In this document: positions 9,165-17,704 of the stretch, in pieces | How the letters are laid out: each line of letters begins with the position of its first letter | How positions within the stretch are numbered: position 1 is the first letter of the stretch | Origin: Xylanivirga thermophila | GTDB lineage: Bacteria; Bacillota; Clostridia; Caldicoprobacterales; Xylanivirgaceae | DNA: 51,433 nucleotides | Direction: 5' to 3' | Assembly: GCF_004138105.1 (NCBI RefSeq) | Contig: NZ_RXHQ01000018.1 | Location: 1-51,433 of the forward strand | The notes under the pieces: generated by a model | What the model was told of the DNA's origin: nothing | Databases searched by the model: none | What the model saw: the letters and a program-made list of their open reading frames with translations, nothing else | Translations under genes and position numbers: made by a program

Positions 9165-10313
9165 GTGGTGAATTATTTGGAAAAGCGCGATTATTATGAG
9201 GTGCTTGGTATAGATAGGGATGCAACAGATGAAGAAATAAAAAAAGCATATAGGAATTTAGCCAAGAAATATCATCCAGATTTAAATCCAGATAATAAGG
9301 AAGCAGAGGCTAAATTTAAAGAGGTCAATGAAGCCTACCAAGTGCTTAGCAATCCAGAAGCGAAAGCTCAGTATGATAGATTTGGTCATGCAGGTGCCGA
9401 TGGTCAAGGTTTTGGAGGTTTTGATTTTGGAGGATTTGGCGAAGGTGGCCTTGGAGATATATTCGATATGTTCTTTGGTGGAGGTTTTAGCTCTTCAGAT
9501 AGGGGAAGAAAAGGTCCAGTCCATGGGGCTGATCTTAGGTATGATTTGGAATTGACTTTTGAAGAGGCGGCATTTGGAACTAAAAAGGAGATAGAGATAG
9601 TAAAAACCGAAGAATGTCCAGATTGTAATGGTACTGGTGCAAAACCTGGAACAAATCCTGTAACATGTCCAGTATGTCATGGGAAGGGTGAGGTATCCTA
9701 CTCCCAAACGACGGTATTTGGACGATTTGTGAATGTAAAGACCTGTGATAGGTGTCATGGAGAGGGGACTATCATATCAGATCCATGTACTAAATGTCAT
9801 GGCAAAAAAAGGATACGTACAAAGCGTAGAATGAATGTCAAGATACCAGCGGGGATAGACGACGGCCAGGCTATTACCCTTCGTGGTCAGGGAGAGATGG
9901 GTGAACGTGGAGGCCTTCCCGGGGATCTTTATGTATATATAACTGTAAAGCCCCATAGGCTATTTAAGAGGAGAGAATACGATATATATTGCGAGGTACC
10001 AATAACATTTGCCCAAGCGGCTTTGGGTGCAGAAATAGATGTGCCTACCCTTGAAGGTAATATAAAGCATCAAATACCAGAAGGTACGCAAACTGGGACA
10101 GTATTTACACTGAAAAACAAGGGCATACAAAAACTTAAGGGAACGGGTAGGGGAAATCAGTATGTCACTGTATCCATACAGGTACCTAAACGCCTAAATG
10201 AAAAACAAAAGGCACTTTTAAAGGAATTTGAACTTTCGACTACTGGAAAGCAATATAGCGAGGATGGAAAAAAATCATTTTTCGATAAGATGAAGGATGC
10301 CTTTGGAGTTTAA
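9165..10313 (+). CDS. dnaJ: chaperone DnaJ (Hsp40)
   Basis: DnaJ is the type I Hsp40 co-chaperone that delivers clients to DnaK and stimulates its ATPase. The J domain ([11 protein letters not shown], with HPD in KYHPDLN) is followed by a Gly/Phe-rich region (about residues 78-110). Four zinc-binding repeats follow: [24 protein letters not shown] and CTKCHGKK, the last lacking the final Gly-x-Gly. The start is uncertain. GTG 9165 has TAAGGA at good distance; TTG 9177 would give [10 protein letters not shown], closest to the usual family N-terminus. The length is 382 or 378 residues. It sits 12 bases behind the dnaK terminator. Confidence 0.95.
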   Translation: MVNYLEKRDYYEVLGIDRDATDEEIKKAYRNLAKKYHPDLNPDNKEAEAKFKEVNEAYQVLSNPEAKAQYDRFGHAGADGQGFGGFDFGGFGEGGLGDIFDMFFGGGFSSSDRGRKGPVHGADLRYDLELTFEEAAFGTKKEIEIVKTEECPDCNGTGAKPGTNPVTCPVCHGKGEVSYSQTTVFGRFVNVKTCDRCHGEGTIISDPCTKCHGKKRIRTKRRMNVKIPAGIDDGQAITLRGQGEMGERGGLPGDLYVYITVKPHRLFKRREYDIYCEVPITFAQAALGAEIDVPTLEGNIKHQIPEGTQTGTVFTLKNKGIQKLKGTGRGNQYVTVSIQVPKRLNEKQKALLKEFELSTTGKQYSEDGKKSFFDKMKDAFGV

Positions 10314-10352
10314 TGTTTTTATTTATAATATGAGATAAGGAGGCCTAATTTA

Positions 10353-11297
10353 ATGGATTGGATAGAAATTACCATAGAGACTACTAGTGAAGGTATAGAA
10401 GCTGTATCTCAGGTTTTATATGAGGCGGGAGTTTCAGGAGTAGTAATAGAAGATCCGGCAGATATTGATATGCTAAAGAAACAGGAAACTGACTGGGACT
10501 ACGTGGATGAGGATTTGTTAAATAATATGGAAGAACATGTACTAGTAAGGGGATATTTGCCGGAAGGGGCTTCCTTTCATGATAAGATTCAATGTATAAG
10601 AAGCAGGGTATTTAATCTTTTAAAAAAGGATCTAGGTATAGATATAGGTACAGGCAAAATAAGGCTTAATAATGTAAAAGAAGAAGACTGGGCAAACAAT
10701 TGGAAGAAATATTTTAAACCCCATAAAGTTGGTAATAAAGTAGTTATAAAACCTACATGGGAAGAATATATCCCTAAAGAAGATGAAATTATTTTACATT
10801 TAGATCCAGGTATGGCTTTTGGTACAGGTACCCATGAAACAACCATGCTTTGTATAAAACAATTGGAGAACTATATAGATGGTAAGTCTCATGTGTTAGA
10901 TGTTGGCTGTGGTACTGGGATACTTGGTATCTCATCTGCCCTTTTGGGAGCTAAAAGTGTTATTGCAGTAGATATAGATGAAAATGCAGTAAAGGTAGCC
11001 AAGGAAAATGCAAAATTAAATGGGGTTAATGACAAGTTAAAAATTGTATGTGGAAATTTGCTCGATAATATAAGCGGACGATTTGATGTCATAGTGGCAA
11101 ATATAATAGCAGATGCCATAATAAGCCTTTCTGAAGATGTGTGGAAGTATTTAAATCCAGGAGGGGTCTTTATTGCCTGTGGTATTATTTTGGACAGACT
11201 GGAGGAAGTACTATCCACCCTTGAATCTAAGGGTTATAAAATCATAGAAACACAAAAGATGGGCGAATGGGCAGTTGTGGTGAGTAGATATGAATAG
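10353..11297 (+). CDS. prmA: ribosomal protein L11 methyltransferase PrmA
   Basis: PrmA trimethylates ribosomal protein L11 using S-adenosylmethionine. An N-terminal substrate-recognition domain (about 1-120) is joined to a Rossmann-type methyltransferase domain with DPGMAFGTGTHETT and LDVGCGTGILGISSALLG; the catalytic-domain motif VANIIAD follows. The 314-residue length is normal. ATG 10353 lies ten bases behind AAGGAGG. Its 3' end overlaps rsmE by eight bases, so these genes are translationally coupled in the tail of the heat-shock operon, as in other Firmicutes. Confidence 0.95.
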   Translation: MDWIEITIETTSEGIEAVSQVLYEAGVSGVVIEDPADIDMLKKQETDWDYVDEDLLNNMEEHVLVRGYLPEGASFHDKIQCIRSRVFNLLKKDLGIDIGTGKIRLNNVKEEDWANNWKKYFKPHKVGNKVVIKPTWEEYIPKEDEIILHLDPGMAFGTGTHETTMLCIKQLENYIDGKSHVLDVGCGTGILGISSALLGAKSVIAVDIDENAVKVAKENAKLNGVNDKLKIVCGNLLDNISGRFDVIVANIIADAIISLSEDVWKYLNPGGVFIACGIILDRLEEVLSTLESKGYKIIETQKMGEWAVVVSRYE

Positions 11298-12036
11298 ATT
11301 CTTTATAGATCCGTGTAATATTGACGATGGGACAGTTCATATAAATGGTGAAGATGTAAAACATATGACAAAGGTTTTAAGGCTTAAGCAGGATGATCCT
11401 GTAGAATTATGCGATGGAATGGGAAATGATTATCTTGCAAGGATAATTTATATTGGGAAACATGAAGTAAAGGCCGAAATAGAAGATAGATCGATATCAC
11501 AGGGCGAACCTAAAATAAAGGTATCATTGTATCAGGGTATACCAAAAGGCGATAAAATGGATACTATAGTACAAAAATCTGTTGAGTTGGGTGTATATGA
11601 AATTATACCGGTTGTTACTTCAAGAACAGTAATAAAGATACGGGATGAAGAGCATGGAAACACAAAGGTAAAAAGGTGGCAAAAGATCTCCAGAGAAGCA
11701 GCACAACAGAGTAAAAGGGGAATAATTCCTACAGTGCATATGCCAATTTCCATTGAGGAGGCTCTAGATTTATCGAAACATGATCTAAAAGTAATGCTTT
11801 GGGAAGATGAACGGAAAATTAGCTTTAAATCCTTGATTGAAGCGGGTAAACAATCAGCCAGTATGGCTTTTTTTGTGGGACCTGAAGGGGGATTAGCTCT
11901 TGAGGAAGTAGACATGGCTATTCAATATGGATGGGATGTGGCTGGATTGGGTCCAAGAATACTTAGAACTGAGACAGCAGGTATGGCGTTATTGTCTGCA
12001 ACGATGTTTTATATGGAGGAAATGCAATGGGCATGA
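11290..12036 (+). CDS. rsmE: 16S rRNA (uracil-1498-N3)-methyltransferase RsmE
   Basis: RsmE methylates U1498 of 16S rRNA. The protein has an N-terminal PUA-like domain (about 1-70) and a SPOUT methyltransferase domain whose trefoil-knot motifs GPEGGLALEEV and LGPRILRTETAG are plain near the C-terminus. The 248-residue length is standard. It overlaps prmA by eight bases and mtaB by ten, so all three are expressed together. Confidence 0.95.
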   Translation: MNRFFIDPCNIDDGTVHINGEDVKHMTKVLRLKQDDPVELCDGMGNDYLARIIYIGKHEVKAEIEDRSISQGEPKIKVSLYQGIPKGDKMDTIVQKSVELGVYEIIPVVTSRTVIKIRDEEHGNTKVKRWQKISREAAQQSKRGIIPTVHMPISIEEALDLSKHDLKVMLWEDERKISFKSLIEAGKQSASMAFFVGPEGGLALEEVDMAIQYGWDVAGLGPRILRTETAGMALLSATMFYMEEMQWA

Positions 12037-13346
12037 TACAAAAGAAAAAGGTTGCGTTCTATACGCTTGGATGCAAGGTGAATCAATATGATACACAGGC
12101 TATGTTGGAACAATTTAAAAAGAATGGATACGAAATAGTTGATTTTGATGAATATGCCGATATATATGTAATAAATACATGTACGGTGACGAATTTAGGG
12201 GATAGAAAATCTAGACAGATGATAAGAAAGGCTCATAAACAGAATACTGAAGCAATAGTAGTAGCAGCAGGATGTTATGCACAGACCGCCCCAGGGGAAA
12301 TCATATCAATACCTGGAGTTAAATTAGTAATAGGAAATAAGGATCGGTCAAGTATAGTGGAATTGGTAGAACAGGCACAAAGTAGCTCAAGTCCAATAAA
12401 TGTTGTAGATAATATAATGAATACTACTAGTTTTGAAAATATGCAAATAGAGAAATACGAACAACATAGTCGTGCAGTGCTGAAAGTACAGGAAGGTTGC
12501 AATCAGTTTTGTACTTATTGTATCATACCATATGCTAGAGGACCTATACGGAGCAGAAATCCTGAAGATGTGTATGAGCAGGTAAAGACCCTAGTAGATA
12601 ATGGCTTTAAAGAAGTGGTGCTTACAGGTATACATATAGCATCATATGGAAAGGATCTGGAGCATACAGATTTATTAGAACTTATTGAAGGCATTCATAA
12701 TATAGATGGTTTGCTCAGAATAAGGCTGGGATCTTTAGAACCTACTTTCTTAACATTTGAAGTGATTCAAAGATTATCCAAGCTTCTAAAGGTATGTCCC
12801 CATTATCATATATCCCTTCAAAGTGGTAGTGATAAAACATTAAAGCGCATGAAACGGCATTATACTACGGGGCAGTATGCAAAAGTAGTAGATGAGCTTA
12901 GGGGAAATATACCAGATGTGGCAGTGACTACGGATATCATGGTAGGATTTCCTGGTGAAACCGAGGAAGAATTTAAAGAAACATTAGATTTTGTTGATAG
13001 AATAGCTTTTAGTAAGATACATGTATTTAAATATTCTCCTAGAAGGGGTACACCGGCAGCTAATTTCCCTGATCAGGTGCCAGCATATTTAAAAGAGGAT
13101 AGAAGTAGGGAATTGATATATAGAGGGAGTAAGCTAGAAGAACATTATATGGAGCGATTTTTAGGGAAGACGTATGATGTTTTATTTGAGCAGCAGTCCA
13201 AGGACTCTCCCGCCTTTTTCGAAGGGTATACTGGGCATTATATAAAGGTTCTGGCACCGTGCAGTGAAAATATACATGGGGAGATACGGCCGGTATTGCT
13301 TGAGCAAATACAGGATGAGCATATATTAGGTCGAATACAAAAATAG
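12027..13346 (+). CDS. mtaB: tRNA ct6A/t6A37 methylthiotransferase MtaB
   Basis: MtaB is a radical SAM enzyme that adds a methylthio group to threonylcarbamoyladenosine at position 37 of tRNAs decoding ANN codons. The N-terminal UPF0004 domain (FYTLGCKVNQYDTQAM, with Cys residues for the auxiliary cluster near VINTCTVTN and AAGCYAQ) precedes the radical SAM motif CNQFCTYC and a C-terminal TRAM domain. It is 439 residues, typical. The start overlaps rsmE, with GGAGG seven bases upstream. The abundant ATA and AAx codons in this genome would use the tRNAs it modifies. Confidence 0.94.
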   Translation: MGMIQKKKVAFYTLGCKVNQYDTQAMLEQFKKNGYEIVDFDEYADIYVINTCTVTNLGDRKSRQMIRKAHKQNTEAIVVAAGCYAQTAPGEIISIPGVKLVIGNKDRSSIVELVEQAQSSSSPINVVDNIMNTTSFENMQIEKYEQHSRAVLKVQEGCNQFCTYCIIPYARGPIRSRNPEDVYEQVKTLVDNGFKEVVLTGIHIASYGKDLEHTDLLELIEGIHNIDGLLRIRLGSLEPTFLTFEVIQRLSKLLKVCPHYHISLQSGSDKTLKRMKRHYTTGQYAKVVDELRGNIPDVAVTTDIMVGFPGETEEEFKETLDFVDRIAFSKIHVFKYSPRRGTPAANFPDQVPAYLKEDRSRELIYRGSKLEEHYMERFLGKTYDVLFEQQSKDSPAFFEGYTGHYIKVLAPCSENIHGEIRPVLLEQIQDEHILGRIQK

Positions 13347-13431
13347 AACAATTAAAAAGAGGATTTTAGGCTTCAATATAGAATATTTAAAGTAAGCGGC
13401 TTTTATAAACCTTTAATATGGAGGTGAAAGT

Positions 13432-13776
13432 ATGGACGACTGCATATTTTGCAAGATAGCAAATAAAGAAATACCCTCCAAAATTGTATATGAGGATGAT
13501 AAGGTAGTAGCTTTCAATGATATTGATCCAAAGGCACCAGTACATGTATTGATTATTCCTAAGGAACACATCCCTTCCCCAAATCATATAAATAGTGGCA
13601 ATAGCACTGTATCGGCACATATAGCGTCTATTATACCAAAGCTTGCAAAGCAATTTGATATATATGATTCCGGCTATAGAGTAGTGGTAAACTGTGGAAA
13701 GGATGGTGGGCAGACTGTTGGACATCTGCATTATCATCTGCTTGGAGGAAGAAATCTTGACTGGCCACCTGGCTGA
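13432..13776 (+). CDS. HIT family protein (HinT-like nucleotide hydrolase)
   Basis: The protein belongs to the histidine triad family, whose members hydrolyse AMP-lysine-type phosphoramidates or other nucleotide conjugates. The CIFCKIANKEIPS start, FNDIDPKAPVHVLIIPK and the triad GHLHYHLLGGR (His-x-His-x-His) are clear. The length of 114 residues matches HinT. ATG 13432 has GGAGG seven bases upstream. It stands between mtaB and rpsU, a common Firmicutes position, with 85 bases to mtaB and a separate promoter for rpsU downstream. The physiological substrate is unknown. Confidence 0.92.
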   Translation: MDDCIFCKIANKEIPSKIVYEDDKVVAFNDIDPKAPVHVLIIPKEHIPSPNHINSGNSTVSAHIASIIPKLAKQFDIYDSGYRVVVNCGKDGGQTVGHLHYHLLGGRNLDWPPG

Positions 13777-13826
13777 TAAGCGAATATTTTCGATAATATA
13801 AATTGTTTTTTAGTCATGCAGGGTTA

Positions 13827-13856
13827 TTGACACAAGCTGCCCTGCTGGAGTATAAT
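13827..13856 (+). promoter_or_regulatory. rpsU promoter overlapped by an inverted repeat
   Basis: TTGACA (13827-13832) and TATAAT (13851-13856), 18 bases apart, form a near-ideal vegetative promoter 37 bases before rpsU. GCAGGG (13818-13823) and CCCTGC (13840-13845) form an inverted repeat around the -35 box, a possible operator. Confidence 0.7.
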
Positions 13857-13892
13857 AAACTGTAATTGTGCTAGCGGAGGGAGGGAAATTAA

Positions 13893-14066
13893 ATGTCTGA
13901 AGTTAGAGTAGGAGAAAATGAGTCCTTTGAAAATGCCTTGAAGCGTTTTAAAAGGCAATGTGCACGTTCTGGCGTACTGGCTGAAGTTAGGAAGAGAGAG
14001 CACTATGAAAAACCTAGTGTAAAACGGAAGAAAAAATCTGAAGCCGCTCGTAAGAGGAAACATTAA
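13893..14066 (+). CDS. rpsU: 30S ribosomal protein S21
   Basis: S21 is a small, very basic protein of the 30S subunit involved in initiation. The 57 residues begin [19 protein letters not shown] and continue with [21 protein letters not shown] and a Lys/Arg-rich tail ending AARKRKH, an unmistakable S21. ATG 13893 lies behind a strong GGAGGGAGGG. It has its own promoter and is followed by a hairpin, so it looks monocistronic. The usual downstream partner in many Firmicutes, yqeY, is absent here. The gene is short and overlapped by a spurious opposite-strand frame, so it is easily missed. Confidence 0.97.
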   Translation: MSEVRVGENESFENALKRFKRQCARSGVLAEVRKREHYEKPSVKRKKKSEAARKRKH

Positions 14067-14107
14067 AAACACCTTCCTCGGCAGTTTGTCCACGAATTTT
14101 GAAAACT

Positions 14108-14133
14108 AAGCCTGGTTTTATAGCCAGGCTTTA
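14108..14133 (+). terminator. terminator after rpsU
   Basis: AAGCCTGG (14108-14115) pairs perfectly with CCAGGCTT (14124-14131) across an eight-base loop. The tail TTATT is only moderately T-rich. Confidence 0.65.
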
Positions 14134-14240
14134 TTCATGTCTATTGAATACATTTTTATGTATAAATGGAATAAAAAATAACTATAAATATGATTCATGT
14201 GTATAGTATAATATAATTGCACATGGGGGGAGTGGGGAAG

Positions 14241-15092
14241 ATGTTGAAGCAAATGAAATGCTATATGACCATGGTATTAATATTCGTAGTTTTTATAGAA
14301 ATATATGTCACCTTCTCCCCCCATGATGCCAATTATAGAAACACTTCATATAACTTGTTTGAATCAAGTCGTCACGAAAACAGGGATGCAGAGAATATTA
14401 TATTTTTAAGTTTCAATATAAGACATGGGAAAGATGATAGGGGTAAGGTAAATTTAAATAAGCTTATATATGAGATAAAGGAAACACATGCTCAAATAAT
14501 TGCATTACAGGAAGTAGATAGGTATATGCCCCGTTCCAGTTTCAAAGATGAAGTAAAGGAAATTGCCAATAAGTTGGGATATGAATATGTCTATGGGGAA
14601 ACCATAAATGTTATGGGCATACGATATGGCAATGCTACATTAAGTGCATATCCCATTTTGAAACACGAAAACATTATAATGCCTTCAAATTCCATAGAGC
14701 CAAGGGGAATTTTAGCATCTTGCATAGATGTTAACGGAATGATATATAATGTGTTTAATACTCACCTTGGTCTGAATGCTCAGGAGCGTATGGAGCAGAT
14801 AAAGAAGATAAAAGAAGTGGTAAGTATTCCCAAGGAAAATATCATATTAATGGGGGATTTTAATATACAATTAGAAGGGGAGCTTTTTCTGGATTTTGGC
14901 ATAGATCTAATAGATGCGGCAATACAAACTGGCAATGATGATATATATACCTATTCATTTTATAGTACAAAACCGGATACTCGAATAGATGCCATATATA
15001 CAAGTCGAGATATTGATATTAAGGAATATTTCGTGTTCCCGTCAGAGGTCTCGGATCATTATATGGTAGGCATAAAAACTAGAAGGGATTAA
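14241..15092 (+). CDS. membrane-anchored endonuclease/exonuclease/phosphatase family hydrolase
   Basis: The protein has the EEP (DNase I-like) fold, a family of Mg-dependent phosphodiesterases with nucleic acid, lipid or phosphoinositide substrates. The motifs are LSFNIRHGKD (Asn metal ligand), IALQEVDR (Glu), MGDFN and SDHYMVGI (catalytic Asp-His). An uncleaved N-terminal signal anchor spans about residues 6-24, placing the catalytic domain outside the membrane. I use ATG 14241, behind a G-rich ribosome-binding stretch, rather than TTG 14217. The length is 283 residues. The substrate cannot be predicted. It is a single-gene unit with its own terminator, placed where other Firmicutes carry yqeY and neighbours. 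Confidence 0.85.
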   Translation: MLKQMKCYMTMVLIFVVFIEIYVTFSPHDANYRNTSYNLFESSRHENRDAENIIFLSFNIRHGKDDRGKVNLNKLIYEIKETHAQIIALQEVDRYMPRSSFKDEVKEIANKLGYEYVYGETINVMGIRYGNATLSAYPILKHENIIMPSNSIEPRGILASCIDVNGMIYNVFNTHLGLNAQERMEQIKKIKEVVSIPKENIILMGDFNIQLEGELFLDFGIDLIDAAIQTGNDDIYTYSFYSTKPDTRIDAIYTSRDIDIKEYFVFPSEVSDHYMVGIKTRRD

Positions 15093-15106
15093 CCTTCTAG
15101 TTTTTT
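15075..15106 (+). terminator. terminator of the EEP hydrolase gene
   Basis: A perfect 12-bp stem (15075-15086 with 15093-15104), with a six-base loop containing the stop codon, runs into a six-T tract. It is a strong intrinsic terminator formed partly from the last codons. Confidence 0.85.
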
Positions 15107-15211
15107 ATTCGTGTGCATATCATAATATAGATAATTAATATTAAAATTATAAGATAATTTATGAAATTTTGGATTTAGTTTTGTAAGTTGTAATATTAGG
15201 GAGGTATTATC

Positions 15212-15490
15212 ATGAATAAAAAACGGCTGGAGGACGTTAAAAATAAAATGTCTGAGGCCTTCGAATTGCCTAAGGAAATAACCCTCGATTTGCCCAAAAT
15301 TAGCATGGTGGGGAATATGCAGATGTTAGTTGAAAATCATAAGGGCATAATAGAGTACACTCCTGAGCGGGTTAGGGTCAATTCGACAAATGGAGTTATA
15401 AGGGTTCAAGGCGAAGGCTTAAATCTTCGGAATATAGCAGTTGAAGATATAATGATAACTGGTAGTATAAGGTCCATAGAATTTATGTGA
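15212..15490 (+). CDS. yqfC: sporulation protein YqfC
   Basis: YqfC is a small protein of the mother-cell sporulation programme (SigmaE regulon in Bacillus); its molecular role is not established. The 92-residue sequence has the family pattern, with LPKEITLDLPKISMVGN near the start, a central IEYTPERVRV and a C-terminal VEDIMITGSIRSIEF. ATG 15212 follows GGGAGG. It is paired with yqfD 33 bases downstream, the conserved order in spore formers. I could not identify a convincing SigmaE promoter in the AT-rich stretch ahead of it. Confidence 0.9.
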   Translation: MNKKRLEDVKNKMSEAFELPKEITLDLPKISMVGNMQMLVENHKGIIEYTPERVRVNSTNGVIRVQGEGLNLRNIAVEDIMITGSIRSIEFM

Positions 15491-15523
15491 TTATTATTTT
15501 GTCTCAAAGGGAGGGGTTATTTA

Positions 15524-16768
15524 TTGATACGGAGATTATGGAATTACTTAGTTGGATATGTTGTTATAAAAATAGAGGGACTATCGCTTGAAAAATTCAT
15601 GAACCTGACGGTTAGCAATGGTATATATCTATGGAAGGTCAAAAGAGAGGCCTACATCTCCCTTATTGCCTGTATAGGAATAGATGATTTCAAAAAACTC
15701 CCGCCCATACTGCGAAAGGTGGGCTGCAGATGCAAAATAATAGAAAAGAGAGGCCTACCATTTGTATTACATAGATTTAAAAATCGCAAGATGCTTATTG
15801 TGGGTATGATAATATTTTTGATATTATTATATGGTATATCATCTTTTATATGGGAGATAGATATATTAGGAACAGAGAAAGTGGATCCTAAGCTTATATT
15901 AAATGTTTTATCAGAGAATGGTATAGAACAGGGTAGCTTCAAAGGTGGTATAGACATACCAAATATTGAAAATCGTATTATGATAGAGCTACCCGAACTT
16001 TCTTGGGTAAGTATAGAGCTAAAGGGGGCAAAGGCTATAGTAAGGGTAGTAGAGGCGGTAAAACCCCCTGAAATGCTAGATAAAGAAGAACCTTGTAATG
16101 TAGTAGCAAAAAAAACAGGAATTATACATAAGATTATTACACTGGAAGGGCAATCTGTGGTAGAGAAAGGAGATACTATAAACCAAGGGGAAATGTTAAT
16201 AAGCGGCATAATAGAACATCCTGATACGGGCATTACGAGATTTGTTCATGCTATGGGACAGGTATTTGCACGAATATGGTATGAAGGAACAGGGGAAGCA
16301 TATATATCAGATGTGTCAAAAAAGAGAACTGGAGCTATAATTACTGCAAAATACATAGGATTAAGGGATAAGGTATTGCCATTAGATGAACCTCATATTC
16401 CATTTGAAAATTATGAAGTAGAAGAGAGGAGAAAGCTCTTTTTTGGGGAAAATAGGTTTGTACCTATAGAATTTATATTTAGGGATTATCATGAAATAGA
16501 ATATTTGAATATGGCAGAAAGTAAAGAGTTAGTTAAAGAGATGGCAGATACACTAGCATTAAAGGATGCTCAAAGTAAGATGCCTGAGGAGGCAAAAATC
16601 ATTGACAAAAAGTTCAAATACGATATGATAAAAGAAGATGGAGTCAAGAGTATAGTATATATAGAAGCATTAGAAGATATAGCAGTACAAGAGAAAATTC
16701 AAATAGATCAGGAGGAGTCGGTTTTTGGAAGACATTCAACTAAAGGAAAAGGATTTAAAAATAAATAA
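15524..16768 (+). CDS. yqfD: sporulation protein YqfD
   Basis: YqfD is a membrane protein required for normal sporulation in Bacillus. The 414-residue protein has an N-terminal cytosolic part (about 1-85), a transmembrane helix (about 89-109, MLIVGMIIFLILLYGISSF), and a large domain containing VDPKLILNVLSENGIEQG, VRVVEA and VVAKKTGIIHKIITLEGQ, which is typical of the family. The start is TTG 15524 behind GGGAGGGG. The 3' end overlaps phoH by 44 bases, and the phoH ribosome-binding site lies inside this gene. Confidence 0.92.
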   Translation: MIRRLWNYLVGYVVIKIEGLSLEKFMNLTVSNGIYLWKVKREAYISLIACIGIDDFKKLPPILRKVGCRCKIIEKRGLPFVLHRFKNRKMLIVGMIIFLILLYGISSFIWEIDILGTEKVDPKLILNVLSENGIEQGSFKGGIDIPNIENRIMIELPELSWVSIELKGAKAIVRVVEAVKPPEMLDKEEPCNVVAKKTGIIHKIITLEGQSVVEKGDTINQGEMLISGIIEHPDTGITRFVHAMGQVFARIWYEGTGEAYISDVSKKRTGAIITAKYIGLRDKVLPLDEPHIPFENYEVEERRKLFFGENRFVPIEFIFRDYHEIEYLNMAESKELVKEMADTLALKDAQSKMPEEAKIIDKKFKYDMIKEDGVKSIVYIEALEDIAVQEKIQIDQEESVFGRHSTKGKGFKNK

Positions 16769-17702
16769 TTTGGACAATATGGTGGCCCTTTTTGGAGATT
16801 ATGATCAAAATGTAAAACAGATAGAGGAAAGGCTGGGAGTCAGTATAATTGCACGTGATACTAATATAAAGATATTAGGCGATGATCAGTATAAAGTACA
16901 AAAGGCGTGGGATATAATGGAGAAATTGCTTTGCTTTATAAAGAAAGGAGAGGTGATAGATAAAAGCAAGGTACGCTATACTATGGACCTTATATTGGAG
17001 GAAAATGACAACTTGATAGACGATATAATGTCGGAGGTAATATGCTTAAACTATAGGGGAAAACCTATAAAATGCAAGACTATGGGACAAAGACGGTATA
17101 TAGATGCCATAGAACAAAATGATGTGGTTTTTGGTATAGGACCCGCAGGTACAGGTAAGACATATCTTGCTATGGCTATGGCAGTTACTGCATTTAAAAA
17201 CAAAAGGGTAAATCGTATAGTGCTTACTAGACCGGCAGTAGAAGCAGGTGAAAAATTAGGCTTTTTACCTGGAGATCTGCAAAATAAGGTAGATCCATAT
17301 TTAAGACCGCTATATGATGCCTTATATGATCTTATGGGACCTGATACCTATCTAAAATTTATAGAACATGGTGTTATAGAAGTTGCCCCTCTTGCATACA
17401 TGCGAGGTCGTACCCTAGATGATTCATTTATAATACTAGATGAGGCTCAGAACACCACATCGGAACAGATGAAGATGTTTTTGACCCGTATGGGTACGGG
17501 ATCAAAGATGGTTATAACAGGGGATATAACTCAGGTAGATTTGCCACGTGATAAGCATTCAGGACTTATAGAAGCAGAGAAGGTGCTTAAAGATATAGAG
17601 GGGATTGGGTTTGCCTATCTTACATATAAGGATGTAGTAAGGCATGAATTGGTGATGAAGATTATAGAGGCATATGATAGATATAATAACAAGGGGGCCT
17701 AA
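16725..17702 (+). CDS. phoH: PhoH family ATPase
   Basis: PhoH proteins are P-loop ATPases related to helicase domains and are associated with RNA metabolism; the exact role is unsettled. The 325-residue protein has an N-terminal RNA-binding-like region with IEERLGVSIIARDTNIKILG, Walker A GPAGTGKT (residues 139-146), Walker B FIILDEAQN and the later motif TRMGTGSKMVITGDITQ. The start TTG 16725 is seven bases after GGAGGAG, both inside yqfD. pgpH starts two bases after the stop, so yqfD-phoH-pgpH-ybeY are translated as a coupled block. Confidence 0.94.
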   Translation: MEDIQLKEKDLKINNLDNMVALFGDYDQNVKQIEERLGVSIIARDTNIKILGDDQYKVQKAWDIMEKLLCFIKKGEVIDKSKVRYTMDLILEENDNLIDDIMSEVICLNYRGKPIKCKTMGQRRYIDAIEQNDVVFGIGPAGTGKTYLAMAMAVTAFKNKRVNRIVLTRPAVEAGEKLGFLPGDLQNKVDPYLRPLYDALYDLMGPDTYLKFIEHGVIEVAPLAYMRGRTLDDSFIILDEAQNTTSEQMKMFLTRMGTGSKMVITGDITQVDLPRDKHSGLIEAEKVLKDIEGIGFAYLTYKDVVRHELVMKIIEAYDRYNNKGA

Positions 17703-17704
17703 TT

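Noticed and set aside
13824-14093. A minus-strand open frame of 89 codons across the rpsU region.
   Set aside because: The plus strand encodes a complete S21 protein with promoter, ribosome-binding site and terminator.
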